A DNA stretch of 33,390 nucleotides from Chlorobiota bacterium (GTDB lineage Bacteria > Bacteroidota > Bacteroidia > Bacteroidales > JAADGE01). A program made the translations under genes and the position numbers. The stretch covers positions 1 through 33,390 of the forward strand of contig JAADGE010000090.1 in assembly GCA_013152535.1 (NCBI GenBank), read 5' to 3'. The notes under the pieces were generated by a model. The model saw only the letters and a list, made by a program, of their open reading frames with translations. It made no database searches and was not told the DNA's origin. This document shows, piece after piece, positions 16,588-24,863 of the stretch; the stretch's first letter is position 1, and every line of letters begins with the position of its first letter.

Positions 16588-17463
16588 ATATCCGAAACGT
16601 TTTAATTTATTATCGTCGGAGCGCCAATTATCGGCAACCTTTACGAAAAGTTCCAAGAAAACTTGTTTTTCAAAAAATGCTTCAATATCTTTTCGGGCAT
16701 CAATGCCGACGTGTTTAATTGCTTTTCCCTGATGACCTATGATAATGCCTTTTTGAGATTTGCGTTCAACATAAATAATGCTTCGTATTTTGATAATGTT
16801 TTCTTCTTCTTTAAATTCTTCAACTTCAACTTCAACAGAGTAGGGGACTTCCTTTTTGTAACGTTTTAAAATTTTTTCGCGAATTATTTCGGACACAAAA
16901 AAACGTTCTGTTTTATCCGTAAGTTGATCTTTAGGAAAAAAAGGCGGAGATTCCGGAGCTAATTCAATAATTCTGTTTAATAAATTTTTAACATTAAATT
17001 TTTCAAGTGCCGAAGTCGGGAAAATTTCAGCGTCGGGTAATTCCGTTTGCCATTTTTCAACATATTTTACAATGTTTTCCTGACTTGATAAATCAATTTT
17101 GTTTATGACCAGTAATACCGGAACAGCAGCATTTTTTACTCTTTTAAGAAAATTAATATTTTTGTCAGTTTTTTCGTATATATCTGTTACATAAACTATT
17201 ATATCTGCATCAGTTAATGCTGTTTCAGAAAATTTTAACATTGATTCCTGAAGCTTGTAATTAGGTTTCAGAACACCCGGTGTATCGGAAAAAACAATTT
17301 GAAAATTTTCTCCGTTAACAATTCCTTTAATATTATGCCTTGTTGTTTGAGATTTTGAGGTAATTATTGATAGTTTCTCACCTACAAATTCATTCATCAG
17401 TGTTGATTTTCCTACATTCGGATTACCGATAATATTTACAAATGCTGCTTTGTGTTTTTTCAT
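16585..17463 (-). CDS. era: GTPase Era
   Basis: A 292-residue Era GTPase, needed for 30S subunit assembly by binding the 3' end of 16S rRNA. G-motifs: GNPNVGKST (residues 13-21), the switch threonines in SKSQTTRHN, DTPG (60-63), NKID (121-124) and the SALEK motif. The C-terminal KH RNA-binding domain starts near residue 195, with VERKSQKGIIIGHQGKAIK and GIDARKDIEAFFEKQVFLEL, as in all Era proteins. The ATG at 17463 starts MKKHKAAFVNIIG, the normal beginning. Only nine bases separate it from the lytic transglycosylase gene upstream, so they are probably co-transcribed. Confidence 0.95.
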   Translation of the reverse strand: MKKHKAAFVNIIGNPNVGKSTLMNEFVGEKLSIITSKSQTTRHNIKGIVNGENFQIVFSDTPGVLKPNYKLQESMLKFSETALTDADIIVYVTDIYEKTDKNINFLKRVKNAAVPVLLVINKIDLSSQENIVKYVEKWQTELPDAEIFPTSALEKFNVKNLLNRIIELAPESPPFFPKDQLTDKTERFFVSEIIREKILKRYKKEVPYSVEVEVEEFKEEENIIKIRSIIYVERKSQKGIIIGHQGKAIKHVGIDARKDIEAFFEKQVFLELFVKVADNWRSDDNKLKRFGY

Positions 17464-17472
17464 TTCGGAAAG

Positions 17473-18453
17473 TTAAAATTCAATAGTATTTATAATGCTG
17501 TCGGGATTTTTAATATCTTTAACATAGTTTTTAGAACGACTGCCTTCAGCAGGAATTTTAACAGTATATTTTTTATTGTTTTTATTAGTTAAGAAGCTGT
17601 CTCTTAACCACGGATTAAAATATTTTAATATTTTATAATTTGTATTATAATTCTCAGCAAACTCAGCAAAATCAGTAACAGCGGAATCTATTGTTATTTT
17701 TTGAAAAGGAATTTCGGGATATAAATCACATTTACGAAATTTAAATCCGTAATTTTGAGGATTTTCCATAATAATTTTAAAAGCAATGATACGGTAAACA
17801 TATCTGGCAGTTTCTGAATTTAGCAGTAAATCATAATAGGAAGATGCATGTTGTCTTTTTAATTGTTTGTCAAGATTCCCTTGTCCCAAATTATATGAAG
17901 CAGCAGCCAAAGCCCAGTTATGATATTTTCGGTAAGCATTATTTAAATATTTACAAGCTGTTTGGGTTGATTTCTCAAAATTATAACGTTCATCAATTTC
18001 ATCATTTATTTCTAAACCGTAACTTTTTCCGGTTTTCATTAAAATTTGCCAAAATCCGGCTGCACCGGAAGGTGAAACACTGTTAGTCAATCCGCTTTCG
18101 GTAACAGCAAGATATTTAAAATCATCGGGAATTCCGTTTTCTTTTAAGATTTTTTCTATTTGAGGAAAATAACGATGGGCTCTTTTCAGATATAAAAAAG
18201 TTTCGGAATGCCAATATGTAATTTTATGAAGCTCTTTGTCAACGGCTTCTTTAACGTCAAAATATTTTACAGGAACCTTTTCTCCGGCAAAAGTTATATT
18301 CTCAGGAACCGGCAGTGCATATACAGAATATGTACTGTCGCGTAAATTGTTGTATTTTTTTATTTCGGAATAATATCTGCCGGCATAAACAAAAAGTGCC
18401 GAAATGCCGATTGCGGCAAATATAATTAAAAGTGTTTGTGTTGTTTTGTGCAT
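17473..18453 (-). CDS. Lytic transglycosylase, membrane-anchored (SLT domain)
   Basis: A 326-residue murein lytic transglycosylase of the SLT/MltD-like type. One N-terminal membrane segment (about residues 6-24) anchors it, with the rest in the periplasm. The catalytic domain spans about 95-230: YLAVTESGLTN supplies catalytic Glu119, followed by SPSGAAGFWQIL, EIDERYNFEKSTQTACKYLN and ALAAASYNLGQGNL, all standard. The C-terminal 100 residues have a LysM-like stretch (NTNYKILKYFNPWLRD...KYTVKIPAEG). The ATG at 18453 is preferred over an upstream TTG (18501), which would add 16 residues before the membrane segment. It cleaves the glycan between MurNAc and GlcNAc. Read together with era just downstream. 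Confidence 0.88.
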   Translation of the reverse strand: MHKTTQTLLIIFAAIGISALFVYAGRYYSEIKKYNNLRDSTYSVYALPVPENITFAGEKVPVKYFDVKEAVDKELHKITYWHSETFLYLKRAHRYFPQIEKILKENGIPDDFKYLAVTESGLTNSVSPSGAAGFWQILMKTGKSYGLEINDEIDERYNFEKSTQTACKYLNNAYRKYHNWALAAASYNLGQGNLDKQLKRQHASSYYDLLLNSETARYVYRIIAFKIIMENPQNYGFKFRKCDLYPEIPFQKITIDSAVTDFAEFAENYNTNYKILKYFNPWLRDSFLTNKNNKKYTVKIPAEGSRSKNYVKDIKNPDSIINTIEF

Positions 18454-18640
18454 TATTAGTCTCTGTTTTATAAATTTCAAATTTTGCTCAAATATAATCA
18501 ATTTTCATCCGATTTAAGCAAGCCTTTTTTACAGATTATTTGATTTTTTAAAAAGCAGTATCAAAAAAACTGCGTAAAGTTAATTTCCCTTCTTCCGTCA
18601 TTATAATTTTTCCGGTTTTTAGCTTAGTTCTTTGTTATGC

Positions 18641-19708
18641 TTAGTGTTTCAATATTTCAATTAATTTTTCATTTATATAATAATTTCCTGTTCCTAATTT
18701 TCCTTTTTTCAGCAATCCGTCTTTTGCTAATTGGTTGAGATATTTTGATGCTGTTATTCTCGATACACCCAAATCTGCTTCAATAAATTCTATTTTAGTA
18801 TAAGGGTGTTTGAATAAATTATTGAGTAAATCTTGACTGTAAAATTTGTAATTGTTTCTTAATAAATTTTTGTATTCAAATATCAATTCTTTAATTTTTC
18901 CGATTAATACAATGGTTTCTTTTGAAATTTGTTCAACTGCATCAAGCATATACAAAATCCAATTTCCCCAATTATCTGTTTCTCTTACTTCTTGTAAAAG
19001 TTTGTAGTATTGTCCTTTATTTTTTATGATATATCGACTTAAATACAATATCGGTAAATCCAATAAATCGTTCATAACTAAATACAGCACATTGATTATT
19101 CTGCCTGTTCGTCCGTTTCCGTCGTAAAAAGGGTGAATACTTTCAAATTGATAATGTATTATTCCCATTTTTACCAGTGGGTCCAAATCAGATATTGTTT
19201 CCTCATTGATAAATTGCTCCAAATTTGCCGTTAATTCCAAAATTGTATCATAATCTTGCGGCGGTGTGTAAACAATTTCTCCGGTTGTTGCATTTTTTAG
19301 GGCTGTTCCGGGAACTTTTCTAAATCCTGCGTTATTTTTTTCTAATTCTGATTGAATTTGGATAATATCATTATTCGTTAGTATCTTGTTTTCAGATATT
19401 AGTGAAAATCCTTTTTTTAGTGCTGAAATATAGTTTTGAACTTCCTTTGCATTTAAGGATTTAAATCCGTCCAAATTTAGTTCGGTTTTAAATATATCAT
19501 CGTGTGTTGTAATAATATTTTCAATAGCTGAACTGTCTTTTGCTTCTTGAAGTCCTAAGGTATTTATCAATATGTTTTCATTTGGAATACCGGAAACAAA
19601 ACCTTTTAGTTCTGCAAGTGCTCTGTGTGCAGAAGTTGTTTTTTTTAGTATCGTTTTGCTCTCAATATCCTTTTTTATGGGCAGTTTGCTTAATTCATTT
19701 AATTTCAT
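18641..19708 (-). CDS. Fic family protein with C-terminal winged helix
   Basis: A 355-residue Fic-domain protein that probably adds AMP to a target protein. The FIC motif HPFYDGNGRTGR is at residues 192-203 with catalytic His192 and the phosphate-binding Gly/Asn/Arg. An N-terminal inhibitory motif of the S/TxxxE(G/N) kind is seen as SSAIEN (Ser59, Glu63, Asn64), as in the class II (inhibitory helix at N-terminus) Fic proteins; it keeps the enzyme off. Residues 300-345 (YTKIEFIEADLGVSRITASKYLNQLAKDGLL) form a winged helix-turn-helix, suggesting DNA binding and autoregulation. Repeats in its promoter fit this. No antitoxin gene is adjacent. A mobile or accessory region follows upstream. Confidence 0.9.
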   Translation of the reverse strand: MKLNELSKLPIKKDIESKTILKKTTSAHRALAELKGFVSGIPNENILINTLGLQEAKDSSAIENIITTHDDIFKTELNLDGFKSLNAKEVQNYISALKKGFSLISENKILTNNDIIQIQSELEKNNAGFRKVPGTALKNATTGEIVYTPPQDYDTILELTANLEQFINEETISDLDPLVKMGIIHYQFESIHPFYDGNGRTGRIINVLYLVMNDLLDLPILYLSRYIIKNKGQYYKLLQEVRETDNWGNWILYMLDAVEQISKETIVLIGKIKELIFEYKNLLRNNYKFYSQDLLNNLFKHPYTKIEFIEADLGVSRITASKYLNQLAKDGLLKKGKLGTGNYYINEKLIEILKH

Positions 19709-19710
19709 TA

Positions 19711-19778
19711 TGTAAAGATTTTCCGATTTTCTTTACAAAGATATAACATTATGATAAGAAAAAGCAATTTTCTTTACA
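19711..19778 (-). promoter_or_regulatory. Fic promoter with repeated TGTAAAGA operators
   Basis: In gene orientation TGTAAAGAAAAT occurs at 19778-19767 and 19737-19726, 41 bases apart (about four helical turns). A facing inverted copy, TGTAAAGATTTT, lies at 19711-19722 on the plus strand, so 19711-19737 is palindromic at its ends. TATCTTTG (19743-19736, minus) fits the -7 box and overlaps the inner copy. The start codon is three bases beyond the last copy. Probable autoregulatory operator, by inference. Confidence 0.55.
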
Positions 19779-19973
19779 TAGTTGATGTTTAATGATAAGT
19801 TTTTTCGTTTTACTTAGCATTATGATTTTTCGGTGAGGATATTATGGCTGACGGTTATGTATAAGAATAGTAGTGGGATTTCTCGCACTATTGTTTATTT
19901 TTGTACTACCGTTTATATTATTCATATTTGTTTTATTTTTAGCACTTTGCGTGTTGAAAAAGGCATGGTTTAG

Positions 19974-20213
19974 GGAAAGATACAAACCGTTGATTCGGCA
20001 CCGGTTAAAGCCAATGCATCCATGGACAGTTTGGAACTTAAAGTTCCTGCGGAAGAGCTAGAAGAACATCTTCGTAAAGTAAGAGTAATGAGTTGCCCCG
20101 ACAGAAAAACAAAGTACCATAAAGCCCCTAAAGAACAGCAAAAGATAACAGCAAGCCAAAGGGAATTAAAAAAACTAAACTACTATGGATTAGAAATCCA
20201 TAGGTTTTTATAA
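19974..20213 (+). pseudogene. IS1182-family transposase remnant, internally deleted
   Basis: An open frame from 19974 (after a stop at 19971-19973) to TAA at 20211-20213 carries QTVDSAPVKANASMDSLELK and then ELEEHLRKVRVM, which I recognise as the DDE-site region of IS1182-type transposases of Bacteroidota. Near its end it jumps to KKLNYYG, which in full-length relatives I recall lying some 50 residues further on, so an internal deletion is likely. No start codon, N-terminal third, or C-terminal half is present. A membrane-like run just 5' of it (19873 onward in another frame) has no clear relation. Assignment from memory of the family; a database search would settle it. Confidence 0.5.
20183..20210. 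terminator. Perfect hairpin followed by T-run
   Basis: CTATGGATT (20183-20191) and AATCCATAG (20195-20203) form a 9-bp perfect stem around AGA, followed by GTTTTTA. Looks like an intrinsic terminator within the end of the transposase remnant; orientation plus if active. Confidence 0.45.
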
Positions 20214-20284
20214 GCAGATATTTGTCGGCTGTTTTATTTTTTTGGGGTTGTGCAACGGTTACCGGTGTTATAGGTTTTATTTCT

Positions 20285-21050
20285 TTAATCTAATCTATAA
20301 GTCAAAGTGAGTTCATATATATATTTATGAAATCTTCCGTGCATTTTACCTGGTTTCCACAAAGGTGAATTTTCAATTATAGATATGATTTCTTTGTCAA
20401 TAGAAGGGTGAACACTCTTTGTAATTTTTACAACTCCTGTTTTTCCTTGTTTGTCAATATAAAATTTAGCGACTTCATCTCCCTGAAAACCATTTTCTTT
20501 TGCTTCGTTAGGATACCTAACTAACCGAATAGCCCAATTGTAAAAAGTTTTTATATCTCCTCCCATAAAAGTCGGTGGAAATTCAGCTTGCGTTATATCA
20601 ACTTTTATTCCTTTTTCATTCCAGAACTTTGTATCAACACGTTTGTCGTTAATGTAATTTTCTTTTGCAGAGAGTTGACCGTTTTCAAAGTACCAAAGCC
20701 ATTCTCCGTCTTTTTTATCATTTTCATATATAATTTCAAAATCTTTATTCCCATTTTCATAATATTGAACCCATTTCCCGTTTTTTAAATTATTAGAGTA
20801 ATTTTCAATCGATTTAATCTTTCCTGAATTAAAAAAATAAACAAATTTTCCATTTTTATCTTTCCATTTCTTGTCTTTATAAATCCCTGACATTCTTTTT
20901 GTACCATTAATATCATACTCATTAACGATCCAAGTGTTTTTGATATTTATTATTTTTATCATAATAGTTTACAATTGTATCTTGCCCATACAACATTATG
21001 GTTTGAAATATTGTAAATAATATTACCAAAAAAAGATGTTTTGTTTTCAT
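20285..21050 (-). pseudogene. MORN-repeat/TonB-C protein, frameshifted
   Basis: The main reading frame (20285-20962) encodes MORN-like repeats (NGKFVYFFNSGKIKSIENY, NLKNGKWVQYYENGNK, KDGEWLWYFENGQL) followed by a TonB-C-like domain (TFMGGD, YPNEAKENGFQGDEV, HPSIDKEI, SPLWKPGKM). It lacks a leader. A second frame from ATG at 21050 supplies one: MKTKHLFLVILF followed by TIMLYGQDT, a signal peptide, and runs into the first frame's register within 20930-20966. One extra base there (an A-rich stretch) breaks the gene. The intact protein of about 250 residues would be periplasmic, of the toxin-antitoxin/energy-transducer-like MORN family common in Bacteroidota. Either decay or a sequencing error. 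Confidence 0.75.
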
Positions 21051-21347
21051 GTTTATATTTGTTTTTTAGTTGATTTACTCCAACTAACATCATAATTAGT
21101 CGCTGATTATCAATTGTTTATATTTGTTGCAATTTTTCATTTTTCCGCTATCTTTTAGCCATCTCTTACGATGTTATCTAAAATATTCAACAATATTTTC
21201 ATAGTAGTGTAATTGCCTATAACTTCTGTAAATATATCCGTACATTCTGAATTGGCATTATTATAAAAAACAATGTTACGTTTTTTATTTGTTTTAATAA
21301 TTAACCGGATATTTGTATTTTATTCAAAAGTTTTAAAAAACATAAGT
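21051..21347. other. Intergenic region without recognised feature
   Basis: This 297-bp stretch between the broken MORN gene and the histidine kinase shows no ORF with homology. TTAGTTG and CAACTAA (about 21066-21087) form a small hairpin. No promoter of good match was seen; it may be decayed sequence. Confidence 0.4.
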
Positions 21348-22616
21348 TTATTCTTTAACAGGTGAGAAGTCGACAATAAAATTATGAAGATCATTACTAA
21401 AATCATATTTTACCGTAAAATGATTAAAATCACAGATCTTTTTCACAATCTCTAAACCTAATCCGGTTCTTCTAATATCATTAGATCCTTTAACAAATCT
21501 TTTGAAAAGATTTTCGGATTTAAGCGCCGAACCTTTTCCTGAATTTGATATCCGTAATAAAGAGTTTTCTGTTGAAATTTTTATTAAACCGCCGCGATAA
21601 TTATGAACTATTGCATTTTTAATAAGATTTGAAATTAATACATCTGACAAAACAGGATTTATTTCAATATATAAATCAGATATCTTTTTTATCAATTTGA
21701 AATTTCCGGCATTAATAAGCATTTCAAAATTATTGATATATTTATCTATCGTTTCTTTTACATTAATTTCTTTTGTTTTTTCAAATTGATTATTCTCAAT
21801 TTTAGAAATCATTAACAGTGTTTGATTAAGTTTTGACAGTCTGTCGGATGTATTTAAAATTGAATAAACTAATTCTATGTCTTTTTTTGAGATATTTTCG
21901 GATTGAAGTAAAATTTCAGCTTTGCTTTTAATAACTGCCAAAGGTGTTTGTATCTCATGTGAAGTGTTTTCGGTTAACTCTTTTAGGGTAGTAAAGTCCG
22001 TTTGAATCTTTTTTACCATTTGTTTTATAACTGAGTTCAGTAATTCAAATTCGTCAATTTCTGACTTTTCTAACATTAATTTTTCCCTGCTGTTAATATT
22101 ATATCTGTGAATTTTTCTGAGATTACTGAAAAAATTCGACCAAACATTTACAAAAATAAAGCGGTTAAGAGTATAAATAACAAACAAAAAACTTAAAACC
22201 AAAAATATTGAAGCAACTGTTATACGTTCAATCAATTTATTGGATGAAAGCATTGATTTAAATATCGAAATCAAATATGTCTGACCCTCAAACTTGTAAG
22301 TGAATTTTAAAGCTTTATGAGGAATGTATTTTCTTTGCAAATTGTCATACAGAACCGTATCGAAAATAACCGGGCTTAGTTTTTTTTCTTTTTCAAGTAC
22401 TCTGATTGATACATCATCTTTATAGAATTCACTATTAATATCAACTCCTTCATGATTGACGGCATTAATAATTTCATACATTTGCGTGTTCAATTCATTT
22501 TTGACATGGTCATTGATCATATTTTTTAAAACATAAAAAAAGACAATATTTCCGGTCATAAAAATAAATATACTGACGGTAATAATTAACAAGCTGGTTT
22601 TCGATAGCAGTCTCAT
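21348..22616 (-). CDS. Two-component sensor histidine kinase
   Basis: A 422-residue membrane histidine kinase. Two membrane segments (about 8-30 and 132-152) enclose a periplasmic sensor of about 100 residues, with no recognisable ligand fold. The HisKA helix has ENTSHEIQTPLAVIK with phospho-accepting His220; the ATPase domain has the N-box (LISNLIKNAIVHN), a G1 loop region (LRISNSGKGSAL) and the G2 motif TGLGLEIVKKI. The gene starts with ATGA overlapping the stop of the response regulator gene, so the pair is translationally coupled. The membrane protein gene of the DUF819 family lies just upstream of the regulator. The signal is unknown; a link to the DUF819 protein's solute is an inference. 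Confidence 0.9.
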   Translation of the reverse strand: MRLLSKTSLLIITVSIFIFMTGNIVFFYVLKNMINDHVKNELNTQMYEIINAVNHEGVDINSEFYKDDVSIRVLEKEKKLSPVIFDTVLYDNLQRKYIPHKALKFTYKFEGQTYLISIFKSMLSSNKLIERITVASIFLVLSFLFVIYTLNRFIFVNVWSNFFSNLRKIHRYNINSREKLMLEKSEIDEFELLNSVIKQMVKKIQTDFTTLKELTENTSHEIQTPLAVIKSKAEILLQSENISKKDIELVYSILNTSDRLSKLNQTLLMISKIENNQFEKTKEINVKETIDKYINNFEMLINAGNFKLIKKISDLYIEINPVLSDVLISNLIKNAIVHNYRGGLIKISTENSLLRISNSGKGSALKSENLFKRFVKGSNDIRRTGLGLEIVKKICDFNHFTVKYDFSNDLHNFIVDFSPVKE

Positions 22617-23293
22617 TCTGTCAAGAATTTATATCCTACACCATATACTGTTTTGATATAATCTTTACAGCCGGCATCAAGCAATTTTTTTCGCAAATTT
22701 TTTATATGCAAATAGACAAAGTCCAATGAATTCATAATATCAACATATTCTCCGACCAGATGTTCCGCAATAGAACTCTTTGAAAGAACTTGGTTTTTAT
22801 TTGTCATTAAATAGTATAACAGATTATATTCACTTTTTGTCAGATTAAGTGAAATACCGGATATTTTAACTTCTCTGTTTTGGAGATTTAATGTTATTTC
22901 ATTTATTAAAAGATCGTTGCCACCCTCTAATTTAAGACGTCTTATCAAAGAGTAAATCCTTGCATTAAGTTCAGACAGATGAAAAGGTTTTACTAAATAA
23001 TCGTCAGCCCCCAAGTTTAAACCGCTTATTTTATCATCCAAAGCATCTCTGGCAGAAATAACTATAATACCGGTTTTACTTTTATCTGACTTAGCCTTAC
23101 TTATAATATCTAAACCGTTGCCGTCAGGCAATCCGATATCAACAATAATGCAATCATAGTCATATAAACCGCACAAATCAACAGCTTTATGATAATTATC
23201 GGCAATATCACAATTGAATTTTTTATTTTTTACAAGATAATCAGCAATAGATTGTGCTAATTCTCTTTCATCCTCTATAAGCAATATTTTCAT
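22613..23293 (-). CDS. OmpR-family response regulator
   Basis: A 226-residue response regulator with a receiver (about 1-115) and winged-helix DNA-binding domain (about 130-226). The receiver has Glu7-Asp8-Glu9 acidic pocket, phospho-accepting Asp52 in IIVDIGLPDGNG, the ISARDA switch and Lys in LVKPF. The DNA-binding part has LTKSEYNLLYYLMTN and YGVGYKFL as in OmpR/PhoB proteins. Its target promoters are unknown. Overlaps the kinase gene by four bases (ATGA) and follows the DUF819 gene by 53 bp, so the three form a probable operon. Confidence 0.93.
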   Translation of the reverse strand: MKILLIEDERELAQSIADYLVKNKKFNCDIADNYHKAVDLCGLYDYDCIIVDIGLPDGNGLDIISKAKSDKSKTGIIVISARDALDDKISGLNLGADDYLVKPFHLSELNARIYSLIRRLKLEGGNDLLINEITLNLQNREVKISGISLNLTKSEYNLLYYLMTNKNQVLSKSSIAEHLVGEYVDIMNSLDFVYLHIKNLRKKLLDAGCKDYIKTVYGVGYKFLTE

Positions 23294-23346
23294 TAAAAGC
23301 TAAAATCTGATTATATTCAAAAATAATTAAAAAAACGTATATTACA

Positions 23347-24513
23347 TTAAATAAGTATAACTGCAATAGAAACACCAATAAAGGTTCCGATAATATATCC
23401 TAAAATTCCGACTAATATCCCGGGTGTAATCAATTTTTTTTGTCCCATTGAAGCAGCCATAGGTGCAGCAACAGAGGGTCCCATAACATTAGCAGCAGAA
23501 GCAATTACAACTTCATAAACATCAAGTTTAAATAATTTTGCCAATGCCACCATAAAAATAAAATGAAAGGTTAATATAACTGTATAAAACAACAAAACTG
23601 AAGGACCGATTTGAAATATCTCTTTCAAATTTGTTGCAGCTCCGATTACCGCCAAAAAAATATACATCATCCATAATCCGACAGAAAATGAAGTTTCTGA
23701 AAATTGCTTAATGGATTTAGGAAAAAGATTTGCTGCTAATACAGCAAATATCGTAATCAGAAGAATACTCAGATTAAGTTCTGTATTTATCAATTTTTCT
23801 AAATATGGTGAAATAAGAGTTCCCGTACCTGCTATGAATAAAGCAATAAAAACAGAGACTGCAATTCGTTCTATAGTTATCGGATATTTTACTTCTTCAT
23901 CTTTTTTTTCAATAACAGAATTCTGCTTCTTACTTTTTGCAAAAAAGCGTGATAAAAAAGCAAGCGAAGGTACCAGGAATAAAAAAACAGTGAATAAATT
24001 TGATATTAAGTTATCAACGGCAATTGTTGCCGTAAATAACGGATTTGTACTAAAATTTAAAATTTCGGCAGAGGCAATAAAATTAACACTTCCTCCTATT
24101 AATGTAGCTGAAATAACCCCGGCTGTTTTACCTGAATCAGGACCGAGATCAATCAATCCGAAAGCAATAAAACTTCCGATTACGACTCCTATTGCTCCTA
24201 AGATATATGCCAGCAATAATTTTCCGCTTTCCTTAATAATCTTTACTATATTAGAACTTAACAGTAACAAAGGTATTGCTACGGGAATAAAATATTTAAA
24301 AACCAAGTCATAAGCCGGTACTTCAACGTTCGGATTTGATGCAACAGGTACAAAACCAACCATAGAAAGTATTGACATTGAAATCATGGTAACTAAAATT
24401 CCTGACAGGTTCCCAAACCATCTTTTATGCTCAGAATAAATCCCGAAAGCTGCAGCAAAAGCAATTATTAAAAAGAGAATTAAATGGTCAGAAGGATTAA
24501 CTATTGTATTCAT
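23347..24513 (-). CDS. DUF819 family integral membrane protein
   Basis: A 388-residue polytopic membrane protein of the DUF819 (YjcL-like) family, with about ten hydrophobic segments. Conserved-looking parts are VAIPLLLLSSNIVKIIKESG, ISATLIGGSVNFIASAEIL, NVMGPSVAAPMAASMGQKKLITPGILVG. The two glycine- and serine-rich loops resemble those of sodium-coupled transporters, but the substrate is unknown in this family. Lies first in a minus-strand run with the response regulator and histidine kinase, suggesting its expression or substrate is linked to this system. Divergent from the heme operon across a 350-bp gap. Confidence 0.85.
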   Translation of the reverse strand: MNTIVNPSDHLILFLIIAFAAAFGIYSEHKRWFGNLSGILVTMISMSILSMVGFVPVASNPNVEVPAYDLVFKYFIPVAIPLLLLSSNIVKIIKESGKLLLAYILGAIGVVIGSFIAFGLIDLGPDSGKTAGVISATLIGGSVNFIASAEILNFSTNPLFTATIAVDNLISNLFTVFLFLVPSLAFLSRFFAKSKKQNSVIEKKDEEVKYPITIERIAVSVFIALFIAGTGTLISPYLEKLINTELNLSILLITIFAVLAANLFPKSIKQFSETSFSVGLWMMYIFLAVIGAATNLKEIFQIGPSVLLFYTVILTFHFIFMVALAKLFKLDVYEVVIASAANVMGPSVAAPMAASMGQKKLITPGILVGILGYIIGTFIGVSIAVILI

Positions 24514-24684
24514 ATCTTAATTTTTCAAGGCCAAAAGTAGTTTGATTTTAATTGACAGCCAAATTTATTTAATTTATTGTTTTTCAGAATTTTACAAATG
24601 TAACAAAAAAATATAATCGAAAATTTGTTGTTTATCAATGATGTATATGCTATAAAACATTTAGCATGTACACATTAACATATT

Positions 24685-24692
24685 TAGATTTG
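24685..24692 (+). promoter_or_regulatory. Candidate -7 box for the heme gene run
   Basis: TAGATTTG (24685-24692) fits TAnnTTTG in the 350-bp divergent region (24514-24863) between the DUF819 and hemA genes. It would give a leader of about 165 bases; no good -33 box or riboswitch fold was recognised in the gap. Confidence 0.3.
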
Positions 24693-24863
24693 ATCTTGTA
24701 TATAAATACCAGATTAACAAGACCTTAAAAATAATATTTTCGATTTGAAATATCAGTTCGGTTAGCTGTAGTCAAAATTGCCGTATTTATAATTAGAATC
24801 ATTTTAAATAAAAGAATTTCTACAAAATTGAAGTCTATATTTACATCAAATTTAAGAAAAGAC

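Noticed and set aside
18548-18634. Short open frame downstream of Fic (reads KTGKIIMTEEGKLTLRSFF on minus)
   Set aside because: Might be a gene remnant, but only about 27 codons between stops, with no recognised family; recorded only as a possibility.
19873-20061. Small hydrophobic ORF starting GTG
   Set aside because: Its second half is the transposase fragment read in another frame, so it is not a convincing gene; the hydrophobic first half alone has no support.
19845-20275. Integron-like attC sites (ACGGTTA near 19847 and 20252)
   Set aside because: Only seven bases are shared and no fold typical of attC was seen.
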